DNA from: DASZHA01 sp049644325
GTDB lineage: Bacteria > Chloroflexota > Dormibacteria > DASZGP01
Direction of reading: 5' to 3'
Assembly: GCA_049644325.1 (NCBI GenBank)
Contig: JBARRR010000102.1
Coordinates: 1 to 17,368, forward strand
DNA length: 17,368 nucleotides
Shown piece after piece: positions 6,179 through 12,988 of this stretch (positions within the stretch are counted from its first letter, which is position 1; each line of letters opens with the position of its first letter). The notes under the pieces are model-generated. The model was not told the origin of the DNA. It saw only the letters and a list, made by a program, of their open reading frames with translations, and ran no database searches. A program made the translations under genes and the position numbers.

Positions 6179-9036
6179 CCTCATCGCCGCGGCGCGGCTC
6201 CCAGACGGGGGAGGCGCGGCCGGGGCGTCCCCGCGGACGGGTGGCGGCGAGCTGGGAGAACGGCGGCTTCGAGCTCACCGGCGATCTCCCCGAGATCGTC
6301 TGCCTCGACCTCGAGGCCACCGGGCTGAGCTCCTCAGCCGACCACGTAATCGAGATCGGGGCGGTGCGCTTCCGGGGCAGCGAGGTGCTGGGCCGCTACC
6401 ACACGCTGGTCAACCCGGGGCTCCGGCTGCCGCCCATGATCCGCCGCATGACCGGCATCGCCGACCGCGACCTGGCGGCGGCGCCGCGGCTGCGCGAGGT
6501 CCTCCCCGACCTGCGCGCCTTCATCAGGGGCGCCGGGCTGCTGGCCCACGGCGCGGGGTATGACATCACCTTCCTCGAGGACGCGCTGGCTGTACCGATC
6601 GGCGAGGTGGAGGTCTTCGACAGCCTCGAGGTGGCCCGCGTCGTCTGCCCCGGCGCGCCCTCGTACTCGCTGGGCGCCCTGTGCGACCTGGTCGGCCTCA
6701 GCCACCCGCGACCCCACCACGCCCTGGAGGATGCCGAGGCCACCTTCCGTCTGTTCCTTGAGCTGGTGCGGCTGGCCGGTGAGCTCGAGCCGGCGACCCT
6801 GGCCGAGGTCCGGCGGCTGACGGCCAACAGCAACCACAGCCTGCGGACGTTCTTCCACGTGCTGGTGCAGGCCCCGGTCGCGGCAGAGCCCCAGGCCTCG
6901 ACCCCCGCTCCGACCCGGTCCGACCGCCTGGCCGCCCAACCCCGGGAGCCCCTGATGGAGAGGCTCAGCGCCGGCGAGCTGACCGAGCTGGTGGGGCCCA
7001 CCGGCCCGCTGGCTTCGGAGCCCGGGTGGGAGCTTCGCGAGGTCCAGGAGCAGATGACGCTGGCGGTGGCCCAGGCCTTCGAGCGCAAGGTCAACCTGGT
7101 GTGCGAGGCGGGCACCGGCACGGGCAAGTCGCTCGCCTACCTGGTGCCGGCGCTGGCCTGGGCCGCATCCGGCGATACCCAGGTCTATGTCTCCACCTAC
7201 ACCATCAACCTGCAGGAGCAGCTGCTGCACAAGGACCTGCCGCTGGCGGCCCGCATCCTCGGCATCCCCCTTCGCGCCGTGCTGCTCAAGGGGCGCAGCC
7301 ACTACCTCGGAAGGCTGCGCTGGGAGCAGCTCCTGGTGGGTACCGAGATCATGCCTGGCGGCCGTGGCGGGGTGGTGGAGCTGGAGGGCGTCGACCCCGG
7401 AGAGCTGCTGATCTTCAAGCTCAAGATCACCGTCTGGCTCAGCCGCACTCACACCGGCGACCGGGATGAGCTGCGGCTGTTCGGCCAGGAGGAGCGCCTC
7501 TGGCGGTCGGTGTCGTCGGAGTGGGCCGACTGCCGCTCGGCGGAGTGCCTCAATGGGCCCAACCCCTGCTTCTATCACCGCTCCCGGCAGCGGGCCGCCG
7601 GCGCCGACGTCGTGGTGGTTAACCACGCCCTCCTCCTGGCCGACGCCTTTAACGAGGCATCGAGCCTGGCCCGCGCCCGCAACCTGGTGCTGGACGAGGC
7701 CCACCATCTCGAGGACGCCGCCACCAAGGGCCTGACCGAGGACGTGCGCGAGGACGACCTCCTCAACCTCTTGGGAATCGCCACCGCGGCCGGGCCTCGC
7801 GGCGGGGGTGGGCCGAGCCCGGCCCTGCGGCGGCTGACAGCGCTGGCGCTCGGGCTCTTCGAGGAGCTCCGGCTGGAGGGGCGCCGCGTATTCGGCTCCG
7901 AGATGGGCCGCGACATCCGTATCGAGCCCGGGCGCTGGAGCGCGATTGCCGGTGACCTGCGCGGCCACCTCACCGCCCTGGCACCGGCGGAGGCGGTGGT
8001 GGTAGAAGCCAGGGTCGCGAGGCTGATCGGGATCCTGGAGGCCGCTGACGACGCCCGCGTTGGCTGGGCGGCCTTCGGCCGCGACGGCCGCGCCACCGTA
8101 AAGCGCGCCCCCCTCGAGGTCGGGCCGATTCTGCGGGAGGCGCTGATCGAGGGCCGCGACAGCGTAGTCATGACCAGTGCCACGCTCGCCATCAACGGCT
8201 CCTTCGAGTACTTCCGGCGCCGCGTGGGGCTGCCCGCCTCGCGGCTGATGGAGCTGGTCCTGCCCAGCCCCTTCGATTTCCTTGGCCAGGCGCTGCTCTG
8301 CCTGCCGTCGGACATGCCCGAGCCGTCAGAAGCTGACTTCATCCCCCGCATGGTCGACGCCGTCGAGGACGTGGCACTGCGCCTGCGCGGCCGCACGTTG
8401 GTGCTGTTCACGTCCGTCGAGCAGCTCAGCGCGGCCTCGGCCGAGCTGCGCCAGCGCCTGGCGCCTGAGGGTATCGAGGTGCTGGCCCAGCTGCGAGGTG
8501 CCGGCTCCCGGCGCAGCCTGACCGAGCGCTTCATCAGCGCACCGGAGGCGGTTCTCTGCGGCACCAACAGCTTCTGGGAGGGCCTCGACCTCCCTGGTAG
8601 TGCCCTCTCCTGCGTGGTCATCGCTCGGCTGCCCTTCGCTCCCCCGGGTGAGCCTGTGACGCGGGCGCGGAGTGAGCTGCTTCGCGACCCGTTCCTCGAG
8701 CTGGCCCTACCTGACGCCGTGCTGCGACTGAAGCAAGGCTTTGGCCGCCTCATCCGCCGGGCCACGGATCGCGGCGCGGTGGTGATCCTCGATCCCCGGG
8801 TTTCGACGCGCGCGTATGGGACCCACTTCGTCGAGGCGCTCCCCGAGTGCGCGACATACACCGGCGACGCCGCCGGGATGGCGGACGCGATCCAGGAGTG
8901 GATCGAAGATCGGAATATATCCTTCTCAGATGGCGGCCTCGAAACGGAATCCGCGCCGGAAGCTGGCCCTGGCACAGTGCGCCCCGAAGCTGGGGAACCT
9001 GCCGTCCAACCTCCAGCTACATCTCGACCTGGCTGA
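6175..9036 (+). CDS. dinG: DnaQ-like exonuclease fused to DinG-family helicase
   Basis: This 953-aa protein has an N-terminal DEDDh exonuclease (about 38-210): LDLEATG with D45 and E47, an AHGAGYDITFLED block and HALEDAEAT with H182/D186. The C-terminal part is an XPD/DinG superfamily-2 helicase: Walker A EAGTGTGKS at 311-319, DEAH at 507-510, MTSATL, and QGFGRLIRR as motif VI. The exonuclease-helicase fusion is known from Gram-positive-type DinG. Three cysteines (C453-x4-C458-x6-C465) match the later iron-sulfur ligands, but the first expected ligand, in the KGR-x2-Y-L-C position, is Gly (G379). The start is GTG 6175 (GTGA with phoH); GTG 6241 is possible. The last 35 or so residues are Pro/Glu/Gly-rich, look unconserved and overlap the next gene by 107 nt. 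Confidence 0.93.
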   Translation: MTSSPRRGSQTGEARPGRPRGRVAASWENGGFELTGDLPEIVCLDLEATGLSSSADHVIEIGAVRFRGSEVLGRYHTLVNPGLRLPPMIRRMTGIADRDLAAAPRLREVLPDLRAFIRGAGLLAHGAGYDITFLEDALAVPIGEVEVFDSLEVARVVCPGAPSYSLGALCDLVGLSHPRPHHALEDAEATFRLFLELVRLAGELEPATLAEVRRLTANSNHSLRTFFHVLVQAPVAAEPQASTPAPTRSDRLAAQPREPLMERLSAGELTELVGPTGPLASEPGWELREVQEQMTLAVAQAFERKVNLVCEAGTGTGKSLAYLVPALAWAASGDTQVYVSTYTINLQEQLLHKDLPLAARILGIPLRAVLLKGRSHYLGRLRWEQLLVGTEIMPGGRGGVVELEGVDPGELLIFKLKITVWLSRTHTGDRDELRLFGQEERLWRSVSSEWADCRSAECLNGPNPCFYHRSRQRAAGADVVVVNHALLLADAFNEASSLARARNLVLDEAHHLEDAATKGLTEDVREDDLLNLLGIATAAGPRGGGGPSPALRRLTALALGLFEELRLEGRRVFGSEMGRDIRIEPGRWSAIAGDLRGHLTALAPAEAVVVEARVARLIGILEAADDARVGWAAFGRDGRATVKRAPLEVGPILREALIEGRDSVVMTSATLAINGSFEYFRRRVGLPASRLMELVLPSPFDFLGQALLCLPSDMPEPSEADFIPRMVDAVEDVALRLRGRTLVLFTSVEQLSAASAELRQRLAPEGIEVLAQLRGAGSRRSLTERFISAPEAVLCGTNSFWEGLDLPGSALSCVVIARLPFAPPGEPVTRARSELLRDPFLELALPDAVLRLKQGFGRLIRRATDRGAVVILDPRVSTRAYGTHFVEALPECATYTGDAAGMADAIQEWIEDRNISFSDGGLETESAPEAGPGTVRPEAGEPAVQPPATSRPG
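8918..8923 (+). promoter_or_regulatory. Possible leaderless-type -10 element for the glutaminase gene
   Basis: TATCCT lies so that a transcript starting 7 nt after its last base would begin exactly at the A of ATG 8930. It is part of an unusually AT-rich patch (GGAATATATCC, 8912-8922) at the end of dinG that uses the rare codons AAT and ATA. There is no Shine-Dalgarno before ATG 8930 and no recognisable -35 box. Six-base TANNNT matches are frequent by chance, so confidence is low. Confidence 0.22.
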
Positions 9037-9820
9037 CAAGGCTGCCGCCGAGGGGGCGACGCTGTGCGTCTTCCCCGAGCTGAGCCTCACCGGCTACTTC
9101 CTCAAGGACCTGGTTCCCGAGATGGCGATGGAGCTGGACGATGCCCGCCTTGAGCCGCTGCTGGAGGCCTCGCGCAGGATCGACCTGGTCCTGGGGATGG
9201 TGGTCAAGTCCCCGGACTTCCGCTACTACAACGCCGCCGTCTACCTCGCCGAGGGCGAGATCAGGCACGTGCACCGCAAGGTCTACCTGCCCACCTACGG
9301 CATGTTCGACGAGTCGCGCTACTTCGCGGCCGGCGACCGGCTGCGCACCTTCGATCGCCACGGCTTCGGTGTCGGTGCCCTGGTCTGCGAGGACGCCTGG
9401 CACCTGTCGGCGTCCTACCTGCTCTTCGTCCAGGGCGTGAGCCTGATGCTGTGCATCTCCTCGAGCCCCGGCCGGGGCGTGCTGGCCAACCCCGAAGCCG
9501 ACCTCTCCCCAGGCTCGGCCCACTCCTGGGAGGACCTCCTCCGCACCGTGGCCGAGTACACCGCCAGCTACGTCGTCTATTGCAACCGGGTGGGATACGA
9601 GGACGGCGTCAACTTCTGGGGCGGCTCCGCTGTCCTGGCGCCCGACGGCTCGACCGTCGCCGAGACCGGCGCCGAGGAGGGCATGCTCTTCGCCGATATC
9701 GACCTGCGCGAGGTGGAGCGGCAGCGCCTCAACACGCCGCTGCTCAGGGACGAGAAGGTCGAGTTCACCCTCCGCGAGCTGGAGCGGGTTTGGAATGAGC
9801 GCACCGGCGGGCCCTACTGA
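8930..9820 (+). CDS. Nitrilase-type glutaminase subunit of a split NAD synthetase
   Basis: This 296-aa carbon-nitrogen hydrolase has the full catalytic set: E50 in FPELSLTGY, K117 in HRKVYLPTYG and C153 in LVCEDAWH. The details (GMFDESRYFAAGD, CEDAWH) resemble the N-terminal glutaminase domain of glutamine-dependent NAD synthetase more than general amidases. It sits directly before an ammonia-type NadE with a 26-nt overlap. I infer that it supplies ammonia from glutamine to that NadE, as a split version of the usual single-chain enzyme. ATG 8930 is chosen because conserved sequence (KLALAQCAPKLGN) starts ten residues later. Earlier in-frame starts (8816) add residues with no family resemblance. 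The gene overlaps dinG out of frame by 107 nt. A free-standing omega-amidase is an alternative. Confidence 0.87.
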   Translation: MAASKRNPRRKLALAQCAPKLGNLPSNLQLHLDLADKAAAEGATLCVFPELSLTGYFLKDLVPEMAMELDDARLEPLLEASRRIDLVLGMVVKSPDFRYYNAAVYLAEGEIRHVHRKVYLPTYGMFDESRYFAAGDRLRTFDRHGFGVGALVCEDAWHLSASYLLFVQGVSLMLCISSSPGRGVLANPEADLSPGSAHSWEDLLRTVAEYTASYVVYCNRVGYEDGVNFWGGSAVLAPDGSTVAETGAEEGMLFADIDLREVERQRLNTPLLRDEKVEFTLRELERVWNERTGGPY

Positions 9821-10664
9821 GGTCGCGGACGAGCCGCTAGACAGCAGCGAGCTCGCCCTCAACCTGCCCCTGGTGGAGTCGATCCTGCTCGGCTTCATCA
9901 GCAACGAGACCACCCGCGTCGGCTTTAACAAGGTGGCGGTGGGGATGTCCGGCGGCGTCGATTCCAGCCTGGTGGCTGCCCTGGCGGCAAGGGCCCTGGG
10001 GCCGGAGAACGTTATCGGCGTGTCGATGCCCTATCGCGCCAGCAACCCCGCCAGCCTGGCCGACGCCCAGCTGGTGGCCGAGAAGTTCGAGATCCCGCTT
10101 CGCATCGTCGAGATCACGCCCCAGGTTGACGCCTACTTCGAGCGCTTCCCCGACGCCGACAACCAGCGCCGCGGCAACAAGATGGCACGCGAGCGGATGA
10201 CGATCCTCTACGATGTTTCCCTGGCCGAGACCGCCCTCGTCCTGGGGACCAGCAACAAGACCGAGCTGCTCCTCGGCTACAGCACAATCTTCGGGGACTC
10301 GGCGTCGGCGCTAAACCCGATCGGCGACCTCTACAAGTCGCAGGTCTGGCAGCTGTCGTCGCATGTCGGCATCCCCGACCAGGTGATTGGCAAGGCGCCC
10401 TCGGCCGACCTCTGGGAGGGCCAGTCGGACGAGAGCGAGCTGGGCTACCGCTACGCCGCCGTGGACCGCCTGCTGTTCCACCTGGTCGACCGCCGGGTGG
10501 CCGTCGATGAGCTCGTCGACATGGGCCACGACCCGGCCTTCGTCGAAGCCGTGCTTCAGCGGGTCCGCACCAACCAGTACAAGCGGCGCCCGCCGATCAT
10601 CGCCAAGGTCTCGCTTCGAACGATTGACCGCGAGTTTCGCTACCCCAGGGACTGGGGCGTATGA
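9795..10664 (+). CDS. nadE: NAD synthetase (synthetase domain)
   Basis: This 289-aa enzyme adenylates nicotinic acid adenine dinucleotide and aminates it to NAD. It is an N-type ATP pyrophosphatase with the PPi loop SGGVDSS at 52-58, the GTSNKTELLLGY motif at 151-162 (ATP and deamido-NAD binding) and NPIGDLYKSQVW. The APSADLW-x2-QSDESELG stretch is the usual substrate loop. It lacks a glutaminase domain, which is encoded by the overlapping upstream gene. Together they reproduce the two halves of glutamine-dependent NadE. The start is ATG 9795 with GGAG at 9781-9784. The stop TGA at 10662-10664 overlaps an ATG that opens only a five-codon frame (10661-10678), which I do not count as a gene. 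Confidence 0.94.
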   Translation: MSAPAGPTEVADEPLDSSELALNLPLVESILLGFISNETTRVGFNKVAVGMSGGVDSSLVAALAARALGPENVIGVSMPYRASNPASLADAQLVAEKFEIPLRIVEITPQVDAYFERFPDADNQRRGNKMARERMTILYDVSLAETALVLGTSNKTELLLGYSTIFGDSASALNPIGDLYKSQVWQLSSHVGIPDQVIGKAPSADLWEGQSDESELGYRYAAVDRLLFHLVDRRVAVDELVDMGHDPAFVEAVLQRVRTNQYKRRPPIIAKVSLRTIDREFRYPRDWGV

Positions 10665-10691
10665 CCCTGGCCGGCTGAGGCGCCGCCCCAG

Positions 10692-11390
10692 TTGGGCACC
10701 CTCTACGTGGTGGGCACCCCGATCGGCAACCTCGAGGACCTGACCCCCCGAGCGGCGCGGATCCTCAGTGAGGTGGGGCTGGTGGCTGCCGAGGACACCC
10801 GACGGACCCGCGGGCTGCTGTCGCACCTGGGGCTGCACAAGCCCCTGGTCTCGCTCCATGCCGACGTCGAGCGGTCACGCGCGCCGAAGGTGCTGGAGGC
10901 GCTGGATCATGGCGACGTCGCGTACTGCACCGACGGCGGCATGCCTGTGATCTCCGACCCGGGCGCGGCACTGGTGGCCACCGCGCGCGAGGCCGGGTTC
11001 GCGGTGGTGGTGGTGCCGGGGCCGTCAGCGGTGACGGCGGCGCTGGCGGCGTCGGGGTTCGCCGGCGATCGCTTCGTCTTCCTGGGGTTCCTGCCGCGCA
11101 AGGCCAGCGAGATGACGCGGACCTTTGACGCCCTGGACGCCGAGCGGCGCACCGTGGTCGCGTTCGAATCGCCGCTCAGGCTGGTCAAAGCCCTCGATAT
11201 AATTTCGGCCGTTCTGCCCACCCGCCGCGTCGCCGTGGCCCGCGAGCTGACCAAGGTCCACGAGGAGGTGCGCGTGGGGACGGCGGCGGAGCTGAGCCGC
11301 CACTACCAGGAGCATCCGCCGAAGGGCGAGATAACCCTGCTGGTGGAGGGTGTGTCCAAAGCCGAGATGCGTCAGAGGAACCAGTCTTGA
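10692..11390 (+). CDS. rsmI: 16S rRNA (cytidine-2'-O)-methyltransferase, short form
   Basis: This tetrapyrrole-methylase-fold enzyme methylates the 2'-O of C1402 (E. coli numbering) in 16S rRNA. It shows GTLYVVGTPIGNLEDLTPRA at the start, AAEDTRRTRGLL, VVPGPSAVTAALAASG, FLGFLPRK and VAFESPLRL, all characteristic. Two things are unusual. The motif normally reading SDAGTP before ISDPG is TDGGMP here. The protein stops at 232 aa, shortly after GEITLLVEG, so it lacks the roughly 50-residue C-terminal extension most relatives have. The TTG at 10692 is the only start: the frame is open back to the nadE stop, in the same frame 27 nt earlier, with no other start codon. It ends in a TTGA overlap with metG. 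A TATAAT lies within it at 11198. Confidence 0.92.
   Translation: MGTLYVVGTPIGNLEDLTPRAARILSEVGLVAAEDTRRTRGLLSHLGLHKPLVSLHADVERSRAPKVLEALDHGDVAYCTDGGMPVISDPGAALVATAREAGFAVVVVPGPSAVTAALAASGFAGDRFVFLGFLPRKASEMTRTFDALDAERRTVVAFESPLRLVKALDIISAVLPTRRVAVARELTKVHEEVRVGTAAELSRHYQEHPPKGEITLLVEGVSKAEMRQRNQS
11198..11203 (+). promoter_or_regulatory. Consensus -10 hexamer inside rsmI (possible internal promoter)
   Basis: A perfect TATAAT occurs within rsmI, created by the codons GAT-ATA-ATT. Both Ile codons are rare in this GC-rich window, where ATC dominates. Transcription from it would start near 11210, about 177 nt before metG, and could feed metG-tatD-rsmA-MFS-tRNA. No convincing -35 box is found 16-18 nt upstream, so this is a candidate only. 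Confidence 0.27.
11374..11378 (+). promoter_or_regulatory. Shine-Dalgarno supporting the TTG start of metG
   Basis: AGAGG lies 8 nt before the TTG at 11387. It supports that non-canonical start, which also forms a TTGA overlap with the rsmI stop. Confidence 0.45.
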
Positions 11391-12988
11391 CCCCGCCGAA
11401 GTACTACATCACCACCGCCATCGACTACATCAACGGCGTGCCCCACCTGGGCCACGCCTACGAGAAGATCGGGGCCGATGCCCTGCGCCGCTACAAGCGC
11501 ATCACCGGGCATGAGGACTGGCTGGTGGTCGGCTCCGACGAGCATTCCCAGTCGGTGGAGAGGGAGGCCAAGGCCAAAGGGATGACACCCGAGGAGTATT
11601 GCGAGTCCATGCTGCCGCGCTGGCGCTCGATGTTCGAGGCGCTGCAGGTCGAGTACTCCGAGTTCGTGCGCACGTCCTCGGACGCCAACCGCGCGACCAC
11701 CGAGGAGTTCCTCCAGCGGGTCTACGACAACGGCCACATCTACAAGGGCAAGTACACCGGCTACTTCTGCCCCAGCTGCGAGCGGTACTACCAGGAGCGC
11801 GAGCTGGTCGATGGGAGGTGCCCGGTGCACGGCATCGTGCTCCAGTGGGTCGAGGAGGAGAACTACTTCCTCAAGGTCTCGGCCTTCACCGAGCGGCTCA
11901 TCGAGCTGCACCAGCGGGAGGATTTCCTCCGCCCCGAGTCCCGGCGCAACGAGATGCTCAACGTCATCCGCGAGGGCCTGCCCGACGTGTCCATCTCTCG
12001 AGGGTTCACCACCTGGGGCTTCCCCCTGCCTTTCGACCGCAGCCAGGTCATCTATGTCTGGTTCGACGCACTGCTGGCCTACGTCACCGGGGTTGGCTTT
12101 GCCACCGACAAGGAGCGCTTCACTCGCCTCTGGCCCTGCGACGTCCACATCATTGGCAAGGACATAACCCGCTTCCACACCATCATGTGGCCGGTGATGC
12201 TCTGGGGCGCCGGCGTGGAGCTGCCGCGCAGCGTCTTCGCCCATGGCTTCATCAGCATCGGCGGCCAGAACATGAGCAAGACGCGCGGCATATTCGTCGA
12301 GCCTCTGAAGCTGATCGAGAACCTGCAGCCGCCGGACGCGGACGCGCGACCGATGGTCGGCAGCGACGCCGCTCGCTACCTGCTCCTTCGCGAGATCCCA
12401 TTTGACCGGGATGGCGATTTCTCGTTGGAAACCTTCGTCGACCGCTACAACGCCGACCTGGCCAACGACTTCGGCAACCTGGCATCGCGCGTGCTCAAGA
12501 TGCTGGCTCAGTACACCGAGGGACGTGTGCCGGAGCGCGCTGAGACCGATGAGCCGGAGCTGCACGCATTGGTCTCGATGGTCGGGGATCTCGAGGCAAG
12601 CATGGGCAAGCGGATGGAGGCCCTCGACTTCAGCGGCGCCCTGGAGGACATCTGGAAGCTGGTTGCGCGCGCTAACAAGTACGTCGAGGAGAGCAAGCCC
12701 TGGGACCTGCGCAAGGACGAGGCTCGGGTCGACGAGCTCAACAGCGTGCTCTACAACCTGGTCGAGACCCTGCGGATCCTGACGTACCTGGCCTCGCCTT
12801 ACATCCCCGACGCCACCGAGCGCCTGGCGGCCCAGCTGGGCGTGCCCGCGCCCTCGACCCTGGGGCCAGGGGGTGACACCCTGCTCGACGTCCTCAAGTG
12901 GGGAGGCTTGGAGGCAGGGCACCAGACCCAGGTCGGGGAGGTGCTCTTCCCGCGCCTTGACAAGGCCCGGGTCCTGGCGGGGGAGTGA
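11387..12988 (+). CDS. metG: Methionyl-tRNA synthetase
   Basis: This 533-aa class I synthetase charges tRNA-Met with methionine. The HIGH box is PHLGHAY at 19-25. A single zinc knuckle is formed by C128-x2-C131 and C145-x2-H148, the one-knuckle arrangement known from Thermus-type enzymes. VIYVWFDALLAYVTG is the methionine-site region. The KMSKS loop reads NMSKT at 295-299: the essential second Lys is kept but the first Lys is Asn, and the following residues are RGI rather than the usual LGN-type. A C-terminal anticodon-binding helical domain follows (AESKPWDLRK-like: EESKPWDLRKDE). There is no C-terminal EMAP-type tRNA-binding extension, as is common for this shorter form. The start TTG 11387 gives MTPPKYYITTAIDY, where the conserved sequence begins almost at once. 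It ends in a GTGA overlap with tatD. Confidence 0.96.
   Translation: MTPPKYYITTAIDYINGVPHLGHAYEKIGADALRRYKRITGHEDWLVVGSDEHSQSVEREAKAKGMTPEEYCESMLPRWRSMFEALQVEYSEFVRTSSDANRATTEEFLQRVYDNGHIYKGKYTGYFCPSCERYYQERELVDGRCPVHGIVLQWVEEENYFLKVSAFTERLIELHQREDFLRPESRRNEMLNVIREGLPDVSISRGFTTWGFPLPFDRSQVIYVWFDALLAYVTGVGFATDKERFTRLWPCDVHIIGKDITRFHTIMWPVMLWGAGVELPRSVFAHGFISIGGQNMSKTRGIFVEPLKLIENLQPPDADARPMVGSDAARYLLLREIPFDRDGDFSLETFVDRYNADLANDFGNLASRVLKMLAQYTEGRVPERAETDEPELHALVSMVGDLEASMGKRMEALDFSGALEDIWKLVARANKYVEESKPWDLRKDEARVDELNSVLYNLVETLRILTYLASPYIPDATERLAAQLGVPAPSTLGPGGDTLLDVLKWGGLEAGHQTQVGEVLFPRLDKARVLAGE

Noticed and set aside
4427..6184. Long open frame on the minus strand opposite phoH2 (585 codons)
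   Set aside because: It lies fully antisense to a gene with clear PIN and PhoH motifs. The translation is low-complexity (Leu, Gly, Val, His and Arg rich) with no domain, as expected from third-position GC bias.
6334..7968. Long minus-strand open frame opposite dinG (544 codons)
   Set aside because: It is antisense to conserved exonuclease and helicase motifs. Its composition is dominated by Ala, Gly, Gln and Leu, and no family resemblance is seen.
10661..10678. Five-codon ATG frame overlapping the nadE stop
   Set aside because: It is too short to be a gene. A leader-peptide role for rsmI has no further support such as attenuator hairpins.
10662..10691. nadE and rsmI in the same frame separated by one TGA, suggesting read-through fusion
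   Set aside because: Both proteins are complete alone, the TTG start works, and no selenocysteine or read-through element is visible.
12957..12962. Perfect TTGACA near the end of metG
   Set aside because: No -10-like hexamer lies 16-18 nt downstream (CATAAC is 28 nt away), and the bases are explained by Leu-Asp-Lys codons.
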